Source: an uncultured Lachnoclostridium sp. | Lineage (GTDB): Bacteria; Bacillota; Clostridia; Lachnospirales; Lachnospiraceae | Length of the DNA stretch: 50,129 nucleotides | Direction: 5' to 3' | Assembly: GCA_947565985.1 (NCBI GenBank) | Contig: CANOID010000007.1 | Coordinates: 1 to 50,129 of the forward strand | In this document: piece by piece, positions 7,965 to 16,820 of the stretch | Position numbering within the stretch: position 1 is the stretch's first letter | Layout of the letters: each line of letters starts with the position of its first letter | Position numbers and translations under genes: made by a program | The notes under the pieces: model-generated | Told to the model about the DNA's origin: nothing | Seen by the model: the letters and a program-made list of their open reading frames with translations, nothing else | Databases searched by the model: none

Positions 7965-9134
7965 TTATAGTTTAAGCTTTTCAAGTCTTGCAAGTGCTTT
8001 ATCCAGTGTGCTTTTTTCTCTTGCAAAATGAAGTCGTATAAAGTTGTTTACATCTTCTTTAAAAAAGCTTGAACCCGGTACTGCTGCTACACCAATTTCT
8101 TTAATCATCCATTCACAAAACATAAGGTCTGTATAACCACTAAACTGTGGTAAATTCAAAAATTGCTGTATGTCAAGCAGTACAAAATATGTACCTTGAG
8201 GAATATTATGCTCAAGACCAATGCGGTCAAGTCCTGCAAGAAAGTAATCCCTTTTTTCGGTATAAAGCTTTTTTAATCCATCATAATATGTTTCTGGAAA
8301 ATTAAGACCTATTACTGCTGCTTCCTGAAGTGGTGCTGCTGCCCCTACTGTTAAAAAGTCATGTACTTTTTTTGCACCATCTATAACTTCTTCGGGCGCA
8401 ATAATATAGCCTAGCCGCCAGCCTGTGATTGAGAATGTCTTGGACAGTGAATTGCACGTAATTGTATGTTCATACATATCTGGCAAGGATGACATATAGG
8501 TATGTTTGTATGGTTCATACACCAGATGTTCATATACCTCATCTGTAACTGCGTAAACATCATATTTTAATACGAGACGACCTATTGCTTCTAGTTCTTC
8601 TCTTGTGAAAACTTTCCCACATGGGTTGGATGGGTTACAGATAATTATTGCCTTTGCACCATCTTTAAATCCTTTTTCTACTAAGTTTATATCAAAGTGG
8701 TAGTCTGGTGGTACAAGTGGTATGTATATAGGCTCAGCACCTGATAAAATTGCATCTGCACCATAATTTTCATAAAATGGCGAAAACACTAAAACTTTGT
8801 CTCCTGGATTACAAATAGTCATCATAGTACACATCATAGCTTCTGTACCACCACAGGTTACTACAATTTCTTTTTGGGAATCTATCTGGCGGTTTATAGC
8901 TTTGCTCTGTTTTCTAGCTAATGCTTCTCTAAGATTGTCAGCACCAAATGTAACTGAATATTGGTGTGGTCCTTTATAAGCAACCTCCGCCAGCTTGTCT
9001 AATATTTCTTTTGGTGGGTCGAAGTCTGGAAAACCCTGAGAAAGATTAATTGCATTATATTCATCACTAATTCTTGTCATACGCCGAATAACAGAGTCAG
9101 TAAATGTTTTTACTCGGTTACTTAATTGTGGCAT
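7965..9134 (-). CDS. Class I/II pyridoxal-phosphate aminotransferase
   Basis: A 389-residue PLP enzyme of fold type I, similar in pattern to aspartate/aromatic/kynurenine aminotransferases. Visible features are the N-terminal LSQGFPDFDPP motif, the TDEVYEHLVY segment with Asp198 that contacts the pyridine nitrogen, the Schiff-base lysine Lys232 in SLSKTFSITGWRLGY, and a C-terminal Arg in NFIRLHFA for the substrate carboxylate. RBS AAAGGA lies inside the upstream sirohaem gene, with which it overlaps by 17 bp. The exact amino-acid substrate cannot be read from sequence; aspartate, alanine or methionine-type substrates are all possible. Confidence 0.92.
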   Translation of the reverse strand: MPQLSNRVKTFTDSVIRRMTRISDEYNAINLSQGFPDFDPPKEILDKLAEVAYKGPHQYSVTFGADNLREALARKQSKAINRQIDSQKEIVVTCGGTEAMMCTMMTICNPGDKVLVFSPFYENYGADAILSGAEPIYIPLVPPDYHFDINLVEKGFKDGAKAIIICNPSNPCGKVFTREELEAIGRLVLKYDVYAVTDEVYEHLVYEPYKHTYMSSLPDMYEHTITCNSLSKTFSITGWRLGYIIAPEEVIDGAKKVHDFLTVGAAAPLQEAAVIGLNFPETYYDGLKKLYTEKRDYFLAGLDRIGLEHNIPQGTYFVLLDIQQFLNLPQFSGYTDLMFCEWMIKEIGVAAVPGSSFFKEDVNNFIRLHFAREKSTLDKALARLEKLKL

Positions 9135-9744
9135 TATTAATTGTCCTTTCTATTATATCCTCTATTTCTGTCATATCCGGCACACAATGGAGTTTTATGC
9201 CTGTTTCTAAAATGTTTTTATATATATCTTTTCTCAGCTCTATACAAGCTCTGGTTTTAACATCTCCCCTTATATTACCAATACAGTCCGCTATATCACC
9301 AATGAAACATGGCATATTTTTTTGCATTTCTTCTTTAAGGTACTGCGATATAACAGGGGATTTTCCTCCGCTGGAAAATGCTGCCACCACATCTTTTTGC
9401 TTGATATACGCTGGAAATATAAAACTACAATCTTCTATATTGTCTACTGAATTTATTGGAATTTTTTTCTCTTTACAAAAAACAGATATACTGTGGTCTA
9501 ATATTTTATCATCTGTGGCAGCAATTACAATGTCATAATCTTTAATATCTTGTAATTGTATTTCTATTTCATAATACGTAACATCTGCCAAAGCTTTAAT
9601 TTCTTGGATTATTATAGGTGCAATCACATAAACTGCTGCACCAAAATCAGACATTACTTGTGCTTTGCGTAGTGCAACTTTACCACCACCAACTATAAGA
9701 CATTTTTTTTGATTTATTTCTATAAACATTGGAAAATATGCCAT
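9118..9744 (-). CDS. Precorrin-2 dehydrogenase / sirohydrochlorin ferrochelatase family protein
   Basis: A 208-residue protein matching the N-terminal NAD-binding module of sirohaem synthase (CysG-N / Met8 / SirC). It has the Rossmann motif IVGGGKVALRKAQ (about 17-29), then IVIAATDD and the FIFPAYIKQKDVVAAFSSGGKSP stretch typical of the family. It oxidises precorrin-2 to sirohydrochlorin; Met8-type members also insert iron to make sirohaem. RBS AAGGAG supports the start. No other tetrapyrrole gene is in the window. It sits 58 bp after pyrD, and its role next to pyrimidine genes is unclear. Confidence 0.88.
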   Translation of the reverse strand: MAYFPMFIEINQKKCLIVGGGKVALRKAQVMSDFGAAVYVIAPIIIQEIKALADVTYYEIEIQLQDIKDYDIVIAATDDKILDHSISVFCKEKKIPINSVDNIEDCSFIFPAYIKQKDVVAAFSSGGKSPVISQYLKEEMQKNMPCFIGDIADCIGNIRGDVKTRACIELRKDIYKNILETGIKLHCVPDMTEIEDIIERTINNATIK

Positions 9745-9802
9745 TATAATAGCTCCTTAAAAATTCCTTTTTTGCTATTTTATGTCTGTCTACATTAATA
9801 TA

Positions 9803-10705
9803 CTATTTTACACATCCAATAAGCTCATTAATATCTTTAACGCCGTTTTTATCCATAAATGTCTCTAAGCCGTTTATAATATCCTCTGTAACAGAAGGAT
9901 TGTTAAAATTAGCTGTGCCCACTGCAACCATAGTTGCACCAGCCATTATAAATTCAAGTGCATCTTCTGCATTCTGTATGCCACCCATACCAAGCACTGG
10001 TATTTTTACTGCATTCGCTACTTGGTATACCATCCTCACCGCTACTGGCTTTATGGCAGGTCCAGACAGCCCGCCGGTTTTATTGGCAAGTGCAAAAGTT
10101 CTTTTATTAATATCTATCTTCATGCCTGTAAGTGTGTTTATAAGCGATACTGCATCTGCCCCACCTGCTTCTACAGCCCTTGCCATTTCAGTAATATCTG
10201 TGACATTTGGGCTTAGTTTCATAATTACAGGCTGTTTTGCGTACTGTTTTACTTTATCTGTAACCTGTCTGGCAAGTTCTGGGTCCTGACCAAAAGCTAT
10301 GCCGCCAGCCTTTACATTTGGGCATGAAATATTGATTTCAAGCAAGTCAATATCTTCCTCTGCAAGCCTTTTTACAACTTCTATATATTCATCAAGCGTT
10401 TTTCCACATACATTCACAATAATTTTTGTATCATATTGTTTTAAAAATGGTATATCCCTTTTAATAAATAAGTCTATACCCGGATTTTGCAGTCCTATTG
10501 CATTAAGCATACCACTATATGTTTCACATATACGTGGTGTCTGATTACCTTCCCATGGCACACTTGCCACCCCTTTTGTAGTAACTGCGCCCAATTTATT
10601 TAAATCTACAAAGTCCTTATACTCTGCTCCTGAACCAAATGTTCCCGAAGCTGTCGTTACAGGATTTTTTATATCTATTCCTGCAAAATTAACTGAAAGA
10701 TTCAT
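9803..10705 (-). CDS. pyrD: Dihydroorotate dehydrogenase, catalytic subunit (class 1B)
   Basis: A 300-residue FMN enzyme that oxidises dihydroorotate to orotate, step four of UMP synthesis. Recognisable stretches are NPVTTASGTFG near the start, TTKGV, the NISCPNVKAGG motif containing the class 1B active-site Cys, and the FMN phosphate-binding GMGGIQNAEDALEFIMAGA. In class 1B enzymes two PyrD and two PyrK subunits pass electrons to NAD. The ATG at 10705 is preferred because the in-frame ATG 12 bp upstream belongs to the ATGGGGG ribosome binding site. It follows pyrK by 21 bp. Confidence 0.96.
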   Translation of the reverse strand: MNLSVNFAGIDIKNPVTTASGTFGSGAEYKDFVDLNKLGAVTTKGVASVPWEGNQTPRICETYSGMLNAIGLQNPGIDLFIKRDIPFLKQYDTKIIVNVCGKTLDEYIEVVKRLAEEDIDLLEINISCPNVKAGGIAFGQDPELARQVTDKVKQYAKQPVIMKLSPNVTDITEMARAVEAGGADAVSLINTLTGMKIDINKRTFALANKTGGLSGPAIKPVAVRMVYQVANAVKIPVLGMGGIQNAEDALEFIMAGATMVAVGTANFNNPSVTEDIINGLETFMDKNGVKDINELIGCVK

Positions 10706-10726
10706 AAAAACCCCCATTCATTCATG

Positions 10727-11524
10727 CTAAAAAATAATTTCTTCAGAATCAAAGACAGGACCATCCTTGCAGATTCTTTTATTTTTTACATTGCTATGTT
10801 CATCTTTTTCTTTAGAATTACATACGCATCCAAGGCAGGCTCCTATTCCACATGCCATTCTTTCCTCTAAAGAAAGCTGTGCCTTTATGCCACGTTCCTT
10901 TGCCAATACTTTTATGCCACGCAACATTGGTAATGGACCACACGCATATATAATATCTGCTTCTATGCCATATTCATTGATTACATCAATGGTATTACCT
11001 TTTATACCTGAACTTCCGTCCTCTGTAGAGACATAGACATCTGCATAAGGTTCAAACTCATCTTTCAGGAACAAAGTGCCATCTCTGTACCCAAGTACAA
11101 CTTTTACACTTTCACTGCCATTTTCTCTAAGTTTCTTCGCAAGCTCAAGCATAGGCGGGATTCCGATTCCTCCGCCTATAAGAAGTGCGTTTTTAAATAT
11201 ATCAGTATCTATAATAAAACCATTGCCAAGAGGAGCTATAATATCTATTGTGCTTCCTGCTCCTAACATTGAAAATTCTTTTGTGCCTTTGCCAACAGTT
11301 CGATAAACTACTCGTAGCATATTGTCATTGGTATTTATCTGACATATGCTTATTGGTCTTGGTAACATTCTGCTGCCATCATGACAATACATAGATATAA
11401 ACTGCCCTGGTACTGCCACAGAAATATCTGTATTTTTTGGAAATTTTATCCACATACTATAAATATCTTCTGTAAGCTTTATCTGGCTTGTAACCTGTGC
11501 CTTGCATTTCTTCCTATCTGCCAT
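10727..11524 (-). CDS. pyrK: Dihydroorotate dehydrogenase electron-transfer subunit
   Basis: A 265-residue iron-sulfur flavoprotein that moves electrons from PyrD to NAD. It shows the FAD-binding RPISIC motif, the NAD domain LIGGGIGIPPMLELAKKL, and a C-terminal 2Fe-2S cysteine cluster in ERMACGIGACLGCVC plus a later Cys in KRICKDGPVF. The start chosen is the ATG at 11524; an ATG 12 bp earlier is part of its GGAG site. It lies between pyrF and pyrD with short gaps, forming the usual clostridial order. Confidence 0.96.
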   Translation of the reverse strand: MADRKKCKAQVTSQIKLTEDIYSMWIKFPKNTDISVAVPGQFISMYCHDGSRMLPRPISICQINTNDNMLRVVYRTVGKGTKEFSMLGAGSTIDIIAPLGNGFIIDTDIFKNALLIGGGIGIPPMLELAKKLRENGSESVKVVLGYRDGTLFLKDEFEPYADVYVSTEDGSSGIKGNTIDVINEYGIEADIIYACGPLPMLRGIKVLAKERGIKAQLSLEERMACGIGACLGCVCNSKEKDEHSNVKNKRICKDGPVFDSEEIIF

Positions 11525-11549
11525 TATATTCTCCATATATATCTATTAT

Positions 11550-12467
11550 CTATAAAACACTATTAATATCTTCTTTCATATCAAGTACAGCCTGCCTTGA
11601 AGCTTCTGCATAATTCTTTGAACCGTATTTTGAATATTTTTCTTGTTTATATGCCGCTATTATACCTCTTGATGAATTAACGATTGCACCAAGCCCATCC
11701 TCATTAAAATATGCAGCAAGGTCTTTGGCAGTGCCGCCCTGTGCACCATATCCTGGTACAAGTATATAAGTATTTGGCATTATTTTTCTCAATACTTTAC
11801 CCATCTCAGGATAAGTTGCACCAATTACACATCCAATATTGCTGTATGTGCCATCCATACATTCACTACCCCATTCTGCAACTTTTTGTGCCACAAGCTC
11901 ATACAAAGGCTTGCCTTCAAAAACTTTGTCCTGAAATTCACCACTTGATGGATTAGAAGTCTTAACTAACACAAATATTCCTTTATCCTGTTCTTTGCAG
12001 ACATCTATAAATGGACTAATACCATCACTTCCAAGATATGGGTTTACAGTGACAAAATCTTCACCAAATGCACTATATAATTTGCTCCCTACCTGCACTT
12101 TGCCAAGATGAGCCACAGCATATGCTGCCGATGTAGAACCTATATCACCACGTTTTGCATCGCCAATCACAATAAGCCCCTTCTCTTTACAATAATCCAC
12201 TGTCTCTTTAAATGCCACCATACCTGGTATACCAAACTGTTCGTACATTGCAATCTGTGGTTTTACAGCCGGAGCAATGTCATATATTGCATCCACAATC
12301 CCTTTATTAAATTCTAATATTGCCGCTGCTGCACCTTCAAGTGTCTCTCCATGTTTATCAAATGCTTCTTTTAATATATGCTCAGGCACATAGCCAAGCA
12401 TTGGGTCAAGACCCACTACAATAGGTGCGTTTTTCTTTGTAATCTCTTGAATTAATTTTTCAATCAA
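11550..12467 (-). CDS. pyrF: Orotidine 5'-phosphate decarboxylase (subfamily 2)
   Basis: A 305-residue enzyme that decarboxylates OMP to UMP, the last step of the pathway. The length fits subfamily 2 (PyrF near 300 residues, not the short 240-residue type). The catalytic motif GDAKRGDIGSTSAAYA is near residues 107-122, and VVGLDPMLGYVP near the start and LVPGYGAQGGTAKDL near the end form the phosphate site. Translation appears to begin at a TTG codon at 12467, 10 bases after AGGAGG. It is 13 bp ahead of the region leading to pyrK. Confidence 0.95.
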   Translation of the reverse strand: MIEKLIQEITKKNAPIVVGLDPMLGYVPEHILKEAFDKHGETLEGAAAAILEFNKGIVDAIYDIAPAVKPQIAMYEQFGIPGMVAFKETVDYCKEKGLIVIGDAKRGDIGSTSAAYAVAHLGKVQVGSKLYSAFGEDFVTVNPYLGSDGISPFIDVCKEQDKGIFVLVKTSNPSSGEFQDKVFEGKPLYELVAQKVAEWGSECMDGTYSNIGCVIGATYPEMGKVLRKIMPNTYILVPGYGAQGGTAKDLAAYFNEDGLGAIVNSSRGIIAAYKQEKYSKYGSKNYAEASRQAVLDMKEDINSVL

Positions 12468-12488
12468 GTTTGAAATTCCTCCTTAATC

Positions 12489-13796
12489 TTAATAATTATC
12501 TTCGTCTGCACAATCGTAGACAATTTTACCACTTACAAATGTTTTTTCGATTTTGCCATATACTTTCATGCCATTAAATGGCGTATTCTTTCCTTTTGAG
12601 GCAAACTTGCTGCTGTCAATTTCATACTCACTATCTATATCAGCAATAACAAGGTCGGCAATTTTACCTTCCTTAAGGCTCCCCTTGTCTATTCCTATAA
12701 CTTTAGCAGGGTTTGTGCTTATTTTTTCTACAAGCTGAGTGAGAGTAAGATATCCTTCTTTTACAAGTATGGTATACCCAAGTGCAAACGAAGTCTCAAG
12801 TCCAACTACGCCAAATGGTGCTTTAAGCATAGATTGCGCTTTTTCTTCTGTACTGTGAGGTGCATGGTCCGTAGATATAACTTCTATAATTCCATCTCTT
12901 AACGCATTTTTAAGTGCATCTACATCTGACCTGCTTCTAAGAGGAGGATTCATCTTAAATCTTCCATCATCTTCAATAATTTCATCATCTGACATTGTAA
13001 AATGGTGTGGGCATACTTCTGCTGTGATAGGAAGCTTTTGCTTATGTGCCATTTCCACAAGTGCTGCACTGTCTGATGTCGAGCAATGGCACAGATGCAG
13101 TCTACAGCCTGCTTCTTTAGCAAGAATTATATCTCTTGCCACAATTACGTCTTCAACGGCATTGGTTATGCCGGGCAGCCCAAATTCTTTTGACTTATCC
13201 CCGTAGTTAATAACACCACCATTCACAAGACTGCCATCTTCACAATGTGAAAACACTGGTATCCCGGCATCTGCTGCATAGTGAAGTGCCTGACTAAAGA
13301 GCCACGAATTCATAACGGACTTTCCATCTTCACTAATCGCTACAGCTCCTGCTTCTTTCATCCCTGCAATATCGGCAATATCAGCACCTTTCTGTCCAAG
13401 AGTTATTGCACCTATAGGCAATACATTTACAGGTGCATCTTTAGCTCTCTCAAGCAAATCTTTTACCCGTGCAGGTGAGTCTATAACAGGATTTGTATTT
13501 GGCATTGGGCAGATAGTTGTAACACCACCTCGTGCCGCGGCATTAGCACCAGTCATAATTGTCTCTTTATATTCAAAACCTGGTTCTCTCAAGTGTACGT
13601 GCAAATCAATAAAGCCAGGCATAATAACTTTACCAGATGCATTAATAATATCTGCTTCAACAGCACTAATATCATCTTCACTGATATTTTCTGAAACTTT
13701 GACAATTTTATTATCAGCTATTAAAATATCCATCTTGTCATCAATGCCACTGGAAGGGTCTACAAGATGTCCTTCTTTAATTAAATATTTCTGCAT
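12489..13796 (-). CDS. pyrC: Dihydroorotase
   Basis: A 435-residue zinc amidohydrolase that closes carbamoyl-aspartate to dihydroorotate, step three of pyrimidine synthesis. Metal-binding motifs are clear: DLHVHLREPGFEYKE (about 63-77), the HCED and HLCHCST histidines and DHAPH late in the domain. It is the class I (long) dihydroorotase. RBS GTGGAG supports the ATG at 13796. It is the first gene of the pyrC-pyrF-pyrK-pyrD run; pyrB, pyrE and carAB are not here. The leader before it contains a perfect AT-rich inverted repeat. Confidence 0.95.
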   Translation of the reverse strand: MQKYLIKEGHLVDPSSGIDDKMDILIADNKIVKVSENISEDDISAVEADIINASGKVIMPGFIDLHVHLREPGFEYKETIMTGANAAARGGVTTICPMPNTNPVIDSPARVKDLLERAKDAPVNVLPIGAITLGQKGADIADIAGMKEAGAVAISEDGKSVMNSWLFSQALHYAADAGIPVFSHCEDGSLVNGGVINYGDKSKEFGLPGITNAVEDVIVARDIILAKEAGCRLHLCHCSTSDSAALVEMAHKQKLPITAEVCPHHFTMSDDEIIEDDGRFKMNPPLRSRSDVDALKNALRDGIIEVISTDHAPHSTEEKAQSMLKAPFGVVGLETSFALGYTILVKEGYLTLTQLVEKISTNPAKVIGIDKGSLKEGKIADLVIADIDSEYEIDSSKFASKGKNTPFNGMKVYGKIEKTFVSGKIVYDCADEDNY

Positions 13797-13810
13797 GTAT
13801 TTTCTCCACT

Positions 13811-13832
13811 TTAAAAATTATTTAATTTTTAA
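13811..13832. repeat. Perfect AT-rich inverted repeat in the pyrC leader
   Basis: TTAAAAATTA and TAATTTTTAA are exact reverse complements separated by two T. The repeat lies 14 bp before the pyrC start codon region, just ahead of the ribosome binding site. It could be an operator or a weak hairpin; no PyrR-type binding loop is visible. Confidence 0.4.
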
Positions 13833-13851
13833 CATATATTTTACTGCACAG

Positions 13852-13879
13852 AAAACACCTGCTAATTTCTTAACAGGTG
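13852..13879 (-). terminator. Terminator of asd
   Basis: CACCTG (13856-13861) pairs with CAGGTG (13874-13879) around a 12-base loop, followed on the minus strand by TTTTCTG. The stem is short but it lies 13 bp after the asd stop codon, the expected place. Confidence 0.65.
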
Positions 13880-13892
13880 CATTTAAAATGAA

Positions 13893-14987
13893 TTACTTTG
13901 CAGTAATATACCCTTTTGCTTTAAGAAGTTCTGCTGTAAGGACAGAGCCACCAGCCGCACCACGTACTGTGTTGTGTGACAAACCAACAAACTTGTAATC
14001 AAACACTGTATCTTCACGAAGTCTGCCAAGTGATATACCAAAGCCATTTTCATAGTTGACATCAAGTGTTACTTGTGGACGATTATCATCATCAAAATAT
14101 TGTATAAAATTCTTTGGTGCACTAGGAAGTTTTAGTTCTTGTGGAAGTCCTTTAAAGTCTCTCCAGATTTTTATAATCTCTTCTTTTGAAGGTTTTTTAT
14201 CTACAAAATTAATAAATACTGCTGCTGTATGTCCATCGAGTACAGGTACACGTATACACTGTGTTGTAATAACAGGTTTTGTAGCTTTTACAATACTGCC
14301 ATTTTCAATATGTCCCCATATACGCAGCGGCTCTTGCTCACTTTTTTCTTCTTCACCGCCTATAAATGGGATTATATTTCCCTCCATCTCAGGCCAATCT
14401 TTAAAAGTCTTTCCTGCTCCTGAAATTGCTTGATATGTTGTTGCAACTACAGTCTCAGCTTCAAAACCAGCTTCTTTAAGTGCATGTAGTGCAGGAGTGT
14501 AGCTTTGTATAGAACAATTAGGCTTTACAACGACAAAACCTCTCTGTGTCCCAAGACGTGCACGCTGGCTGCTTATAATTTCCAGATGCTGTGGATTAAG
14601 TTCTGGCACAACCATAGGAACATCTGGTGTCCATCTGTGTGCACTGTTATTTGAAACCACTGGCGTTTCTGTTTTAGCATACGCTTCTTCTATTTTTTTA
14701 ATCTCATCCTTAGACATATCTACTGCACTAAAAACGAAATCAACATCTGAGGCTACGTCCTGGACATCACTGACATCTTTGACAATAATATTTTTTACAG
14801 CCTCTGGCATTGGTGTCGTCATCTTCCAGCGTCCATTTATGGCTTCTTCGTATTTTTTTCCGGCACTGCGTGGACTAGCTGCTATAGTAACTGTCTCAAA
14901 CCACGGATGGTTTGCTAATAATGAAATAAATCTCTGTCCTACCATTCCGGTACCGCCAAGGATACCAACTCTCAACTTTTTGTCCAT
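13893..14987 (-). CDS. asd: Aspartate-semialdehyde dehydrogenase
   Basis: A 364-residue NADP-dependent enzyme that reduces aspartyl phosphate to aspartate semialdehyde, the branch point for lysine, threonine, methionine and diaminopimelate. It has the GILGGTGMVGQRF nucleotide motif at the N-terminus and the catalytic cysteine in VVKPNCSIQSY. This sequence pattern is the archaeal/fungal-like Asd type, common in Clostridia. The ATG at 14987 is chosen because an ATG 12 bp upstream forms the ATGGAGG site. It has its own promoter and terminator, so it is probably monocistronic. No lysine riboswitch fits in its short leader. Confidence 0.95.
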   Translation of the reverse strand: MDKKLRVGILGGTGMVGQRFISLLANHPWFETVTIAASPRSAGKKYEEAINGRWKMTTPMPEAVKNIIVKDVSDVQDVASDVDFVFSAVDMSKDEIKKIEEAYAKTETPVVSNNSAHRWTPDVPMVVPELNPQHLEIISSQRARLGTQRGFVVVKPNCSIQSYTPALHALKEAGFEAETVVATTYQAISGAGKTFKDWPEMEGNIIPFIGGEEEKSEQEPLRIWGHIENGSIVKATKPVITTQCIRVPVLDGHTAAVFINFVDKKPSKEEIIKIWRDFKGLPQELKLPSAPKNFIQYFDDDNRPQVTLDVNYENGFGISLGRLREDTVFDYKFVGLSHNTVRGAAGGSVLTAELLKAKGYITAK

Positions 14988-15040
14988 GTTTTCCTCCATA
15001 GTTTTATCTCACCGTATATACGGCTTTATTTTGCTAATAG

Positions 15041-15069
15041 ATTTTACACTAAAATTCCAGAGAAGTCAA
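15041..15069 (-). promoter_or_regulatory. Sigma-A promoter of asd
   Basis: TTGACT (15064-15069), a 17-bp spacer and TAAAAT (15041-15046) preceded by TG are seen on the minus strand, 54 bp before the asd start. The leader also holds a short CCGTATATACGG palindrome (15012-15023). Confidence 0.75.
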
Positions 15070-15086
15070 ACTATTAACAAATAAAA

Positions 15087-15443
15087 CTACAAGTCCATAT
15101 CATCTGTCATTGAATAAAAGAAATCAACAATCTGTTTTATAGCTTCAACTGTGTCCCTCTGATACAATGTTTCATTTTCAAGGTCGTGTGCTATATTATT
15201 TACAATAAATGCCGTTTCAAGGATTTTGTCAAGGATTTCACATAACAGCTTAAATGCATTGTTACGTTCTATTTCTGTTCCTGACTTCATTATAGCAGCA
15301 TATTCTCTTGCTTCTCCAAGCAGTGTTACAAGAAGGTCTGTGACATTGATAGAATCAAATGACATCTGTTCTAGATTGTTCATGGTATTTTCCATCCTGT
15401 TTAGGACATGCTCTGTATCTGCTTCATTTTCTCTTAGTCCCAT
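15087..15443 (-). CDS. Conserved-looking small protein of unknown function next to radA
   Basis: A 118-residue soluble, acidic, probably all-helical protein with no cysteines, signal peptide or membrane segment. Its start shares one base with the radA stop (TAATG) and has a good GGAGG site, so it is translated with radA. I recognise no domain. Helices with regularly spaced Leu, Ile and Met (for example LLVTLLGEAREY) suggest a helical bundle. A role in regulating RadA or another DNA-related process would be a guess from position only. Confidence 0.8.
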   Translation of the reverse strand: MGLRENEADTEHVLNRMENTMNNLEQMSFDSINVTDLLVTLLGEAREYAAIMKSGTEIERNNAFKLLCEILDKILETAFIVNNIAHDLENETLYQRDTVEAIKQIVDFFYSMTDDMDL

Positions 15444-16819
15444 TAAATTACCTCCAGCAATTCATAAATACTGCTAACTCCAGCAAGCCTCATCCCATTT
15501 AATGCAGTTTCATTTACATTAATCTTTTGGAAGTTGGCTTTTGGCATAATACAGTGTCCAAATCCAAGTTTTGCCGCTTCCATAACACGTTGTTCAGCTC
15601 GACTAACTGCTCTTACTTCACCAACAAGTCCAACTTCGCCAAAACACACAGTTTTGCTGTCTAAAGCTTGGTTTTTATAGCTGGAAAGTATAGCCGCCAC
15701 AATTCCAAGGTCAAGTGCAGGTTCGTTTATCCTCATGCCACCCGCAACGTTTATGTAAGCATCATAACCGCCAAGACGTATGCCAAGCCTTTTTTCAACT
15801 ACAGCCATTAGAAGGTTTACCCTGTTATAATCAGTTCCTGCCGCTGTACGCCGTGGCATATTAAAGTTTGTCTGGCACACCAGTGCTTGTACCTCTGCAA
15901 GTATAGGTCGTGTACCTTCTATTGAACATATTACTACAGAGCCAGGTTCATTCTCTGGTTTGCCTTGAAGCATATAACCAGATGGATTTAAAACTTCTTT
16001 AAGACCATCTTCACGCATTTCAAAGACACCTATTTCATCTGCTGGACCAAAACGATTTTTTACACTGCGTAAAAATCTGTATGAAGCACCGCCCTCTCCT
16101 TCAAAATAAAGCACTGTATCTACCATGTGTTCAAGAAGTCTAGGTCCTGCAACTATACCTTCTTTTGTTACATGACCAACTATAAATATAGATACAGGCA
16201 AGCTTTTTGCAAGTCTCATAAGCCTGCCTGTCGCTTCTCTTACTTGACCTGCACTTCCTGGTGATTGACCTGCTTCTTCACTGTACATTGTTTGGATTGA
16301 ATCAATAATAACTATCTCAGGTCTCATATCAGTTACAATATCTGAGATCATTCCAAGGTTTGTCTCACATAATATATACAGATTATCGCAAAAATCACCC
16401 AGTCTTTCTGCACGCATTTTTATCTGTTTGGCAGATTCTTCTCCAGACACATATAAAATTTTATGTCCATTTCCAGATAAAAGGCGACACATCTGTAACA
16501 AAAGTGTTGACTTGCCAATGCCCGGGTCACCGCCTGTAAGTATTAGCGAACCAGTAACAATACCACCACCAAGAACTCTGTCAAGTTCTCCTATGCCTGT
16601 AACAGTCCTTTCTTCTTCATCTGCTTGTATTTCATTAAGCGTAGTAGGTGCACTGTGAACGGCACTTACACCCCAGTTTGTTGCTTGTGCATACTTTGTT
16701 GTTGGTGCCTCTGTAAATGTATCCCACTTATGACAAGCTGGACACTGCCCAAGCCACTTTGGTGATTCAAAACCACACTCACTGCAAAAGAATGCTGCTC
16801 TTTTCTTTGCCTTTGCCAT
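15443..16819 (-). CDS. radA: DNA repair ATPase RadA (Sms)
   Basis: A 458-residue protein that drives branch migration of recombination intermediates with RecA. The domains are complete: a C4 zinc finger (Cys12, 15, 26, 29), a RecA-like ATPase with Walker A GGDPGIGKST (about 96-105), the RadA-specific VKNRFGPADEIG motif, and a C-terminal Lon-protease-like domain. The gene follows the 137-residue reading frame by one base and overlaps the next gene by one base. The RBS is weak, so translation may depend on the upstream gene. Confidence 0.97.
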   Translation of the reverse strand: MAKAKKRAAFFCSECGFESPKWLGQCPACHKWDTFTEAPTTKYAQATNWGVSAVHSAPTTLNEIQADEEERTVTGIGELDRVLGGGIVTGSLILTGGDPGIGKSTLLLQMCRLLSGNGHKILYVSGEESAKQIKMRAERLGDFCDNLYILCETNLGMISDIVTDMRPEIVIIDSIQTMYSEEAGQSPGSAGQVREATGRLMRLAKSLPVSIFIVGHVTKEGIVAGPRLLEHMVDTVLYFEGEGGASYRFLRSVKNRFGPADEIGVFEMREDGLKEVLNPSGYMLQGKPENEPGSVVICSIEGTRPILAEVQALVCQTNFNMPRRTAAGTDYNRVNLLMAVVEKRLGIRLGGYDAYINVAGGMRINEPALDLGIVAAILSSYKNQALDSKTVCFGEVGLVGEVRAVSRAEQRVMEAAKLGFGHCIMPKANFQKINVNETALNGMRLAGVSSIYELLEVI

Positions 16820-16820
16820 A

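Noticed and set aside
14988-15069. Lysine riboswitch in front of asd
   Set aside because: The mapped promoter leaves a leader of under 50 bases, too short for that aptamer.
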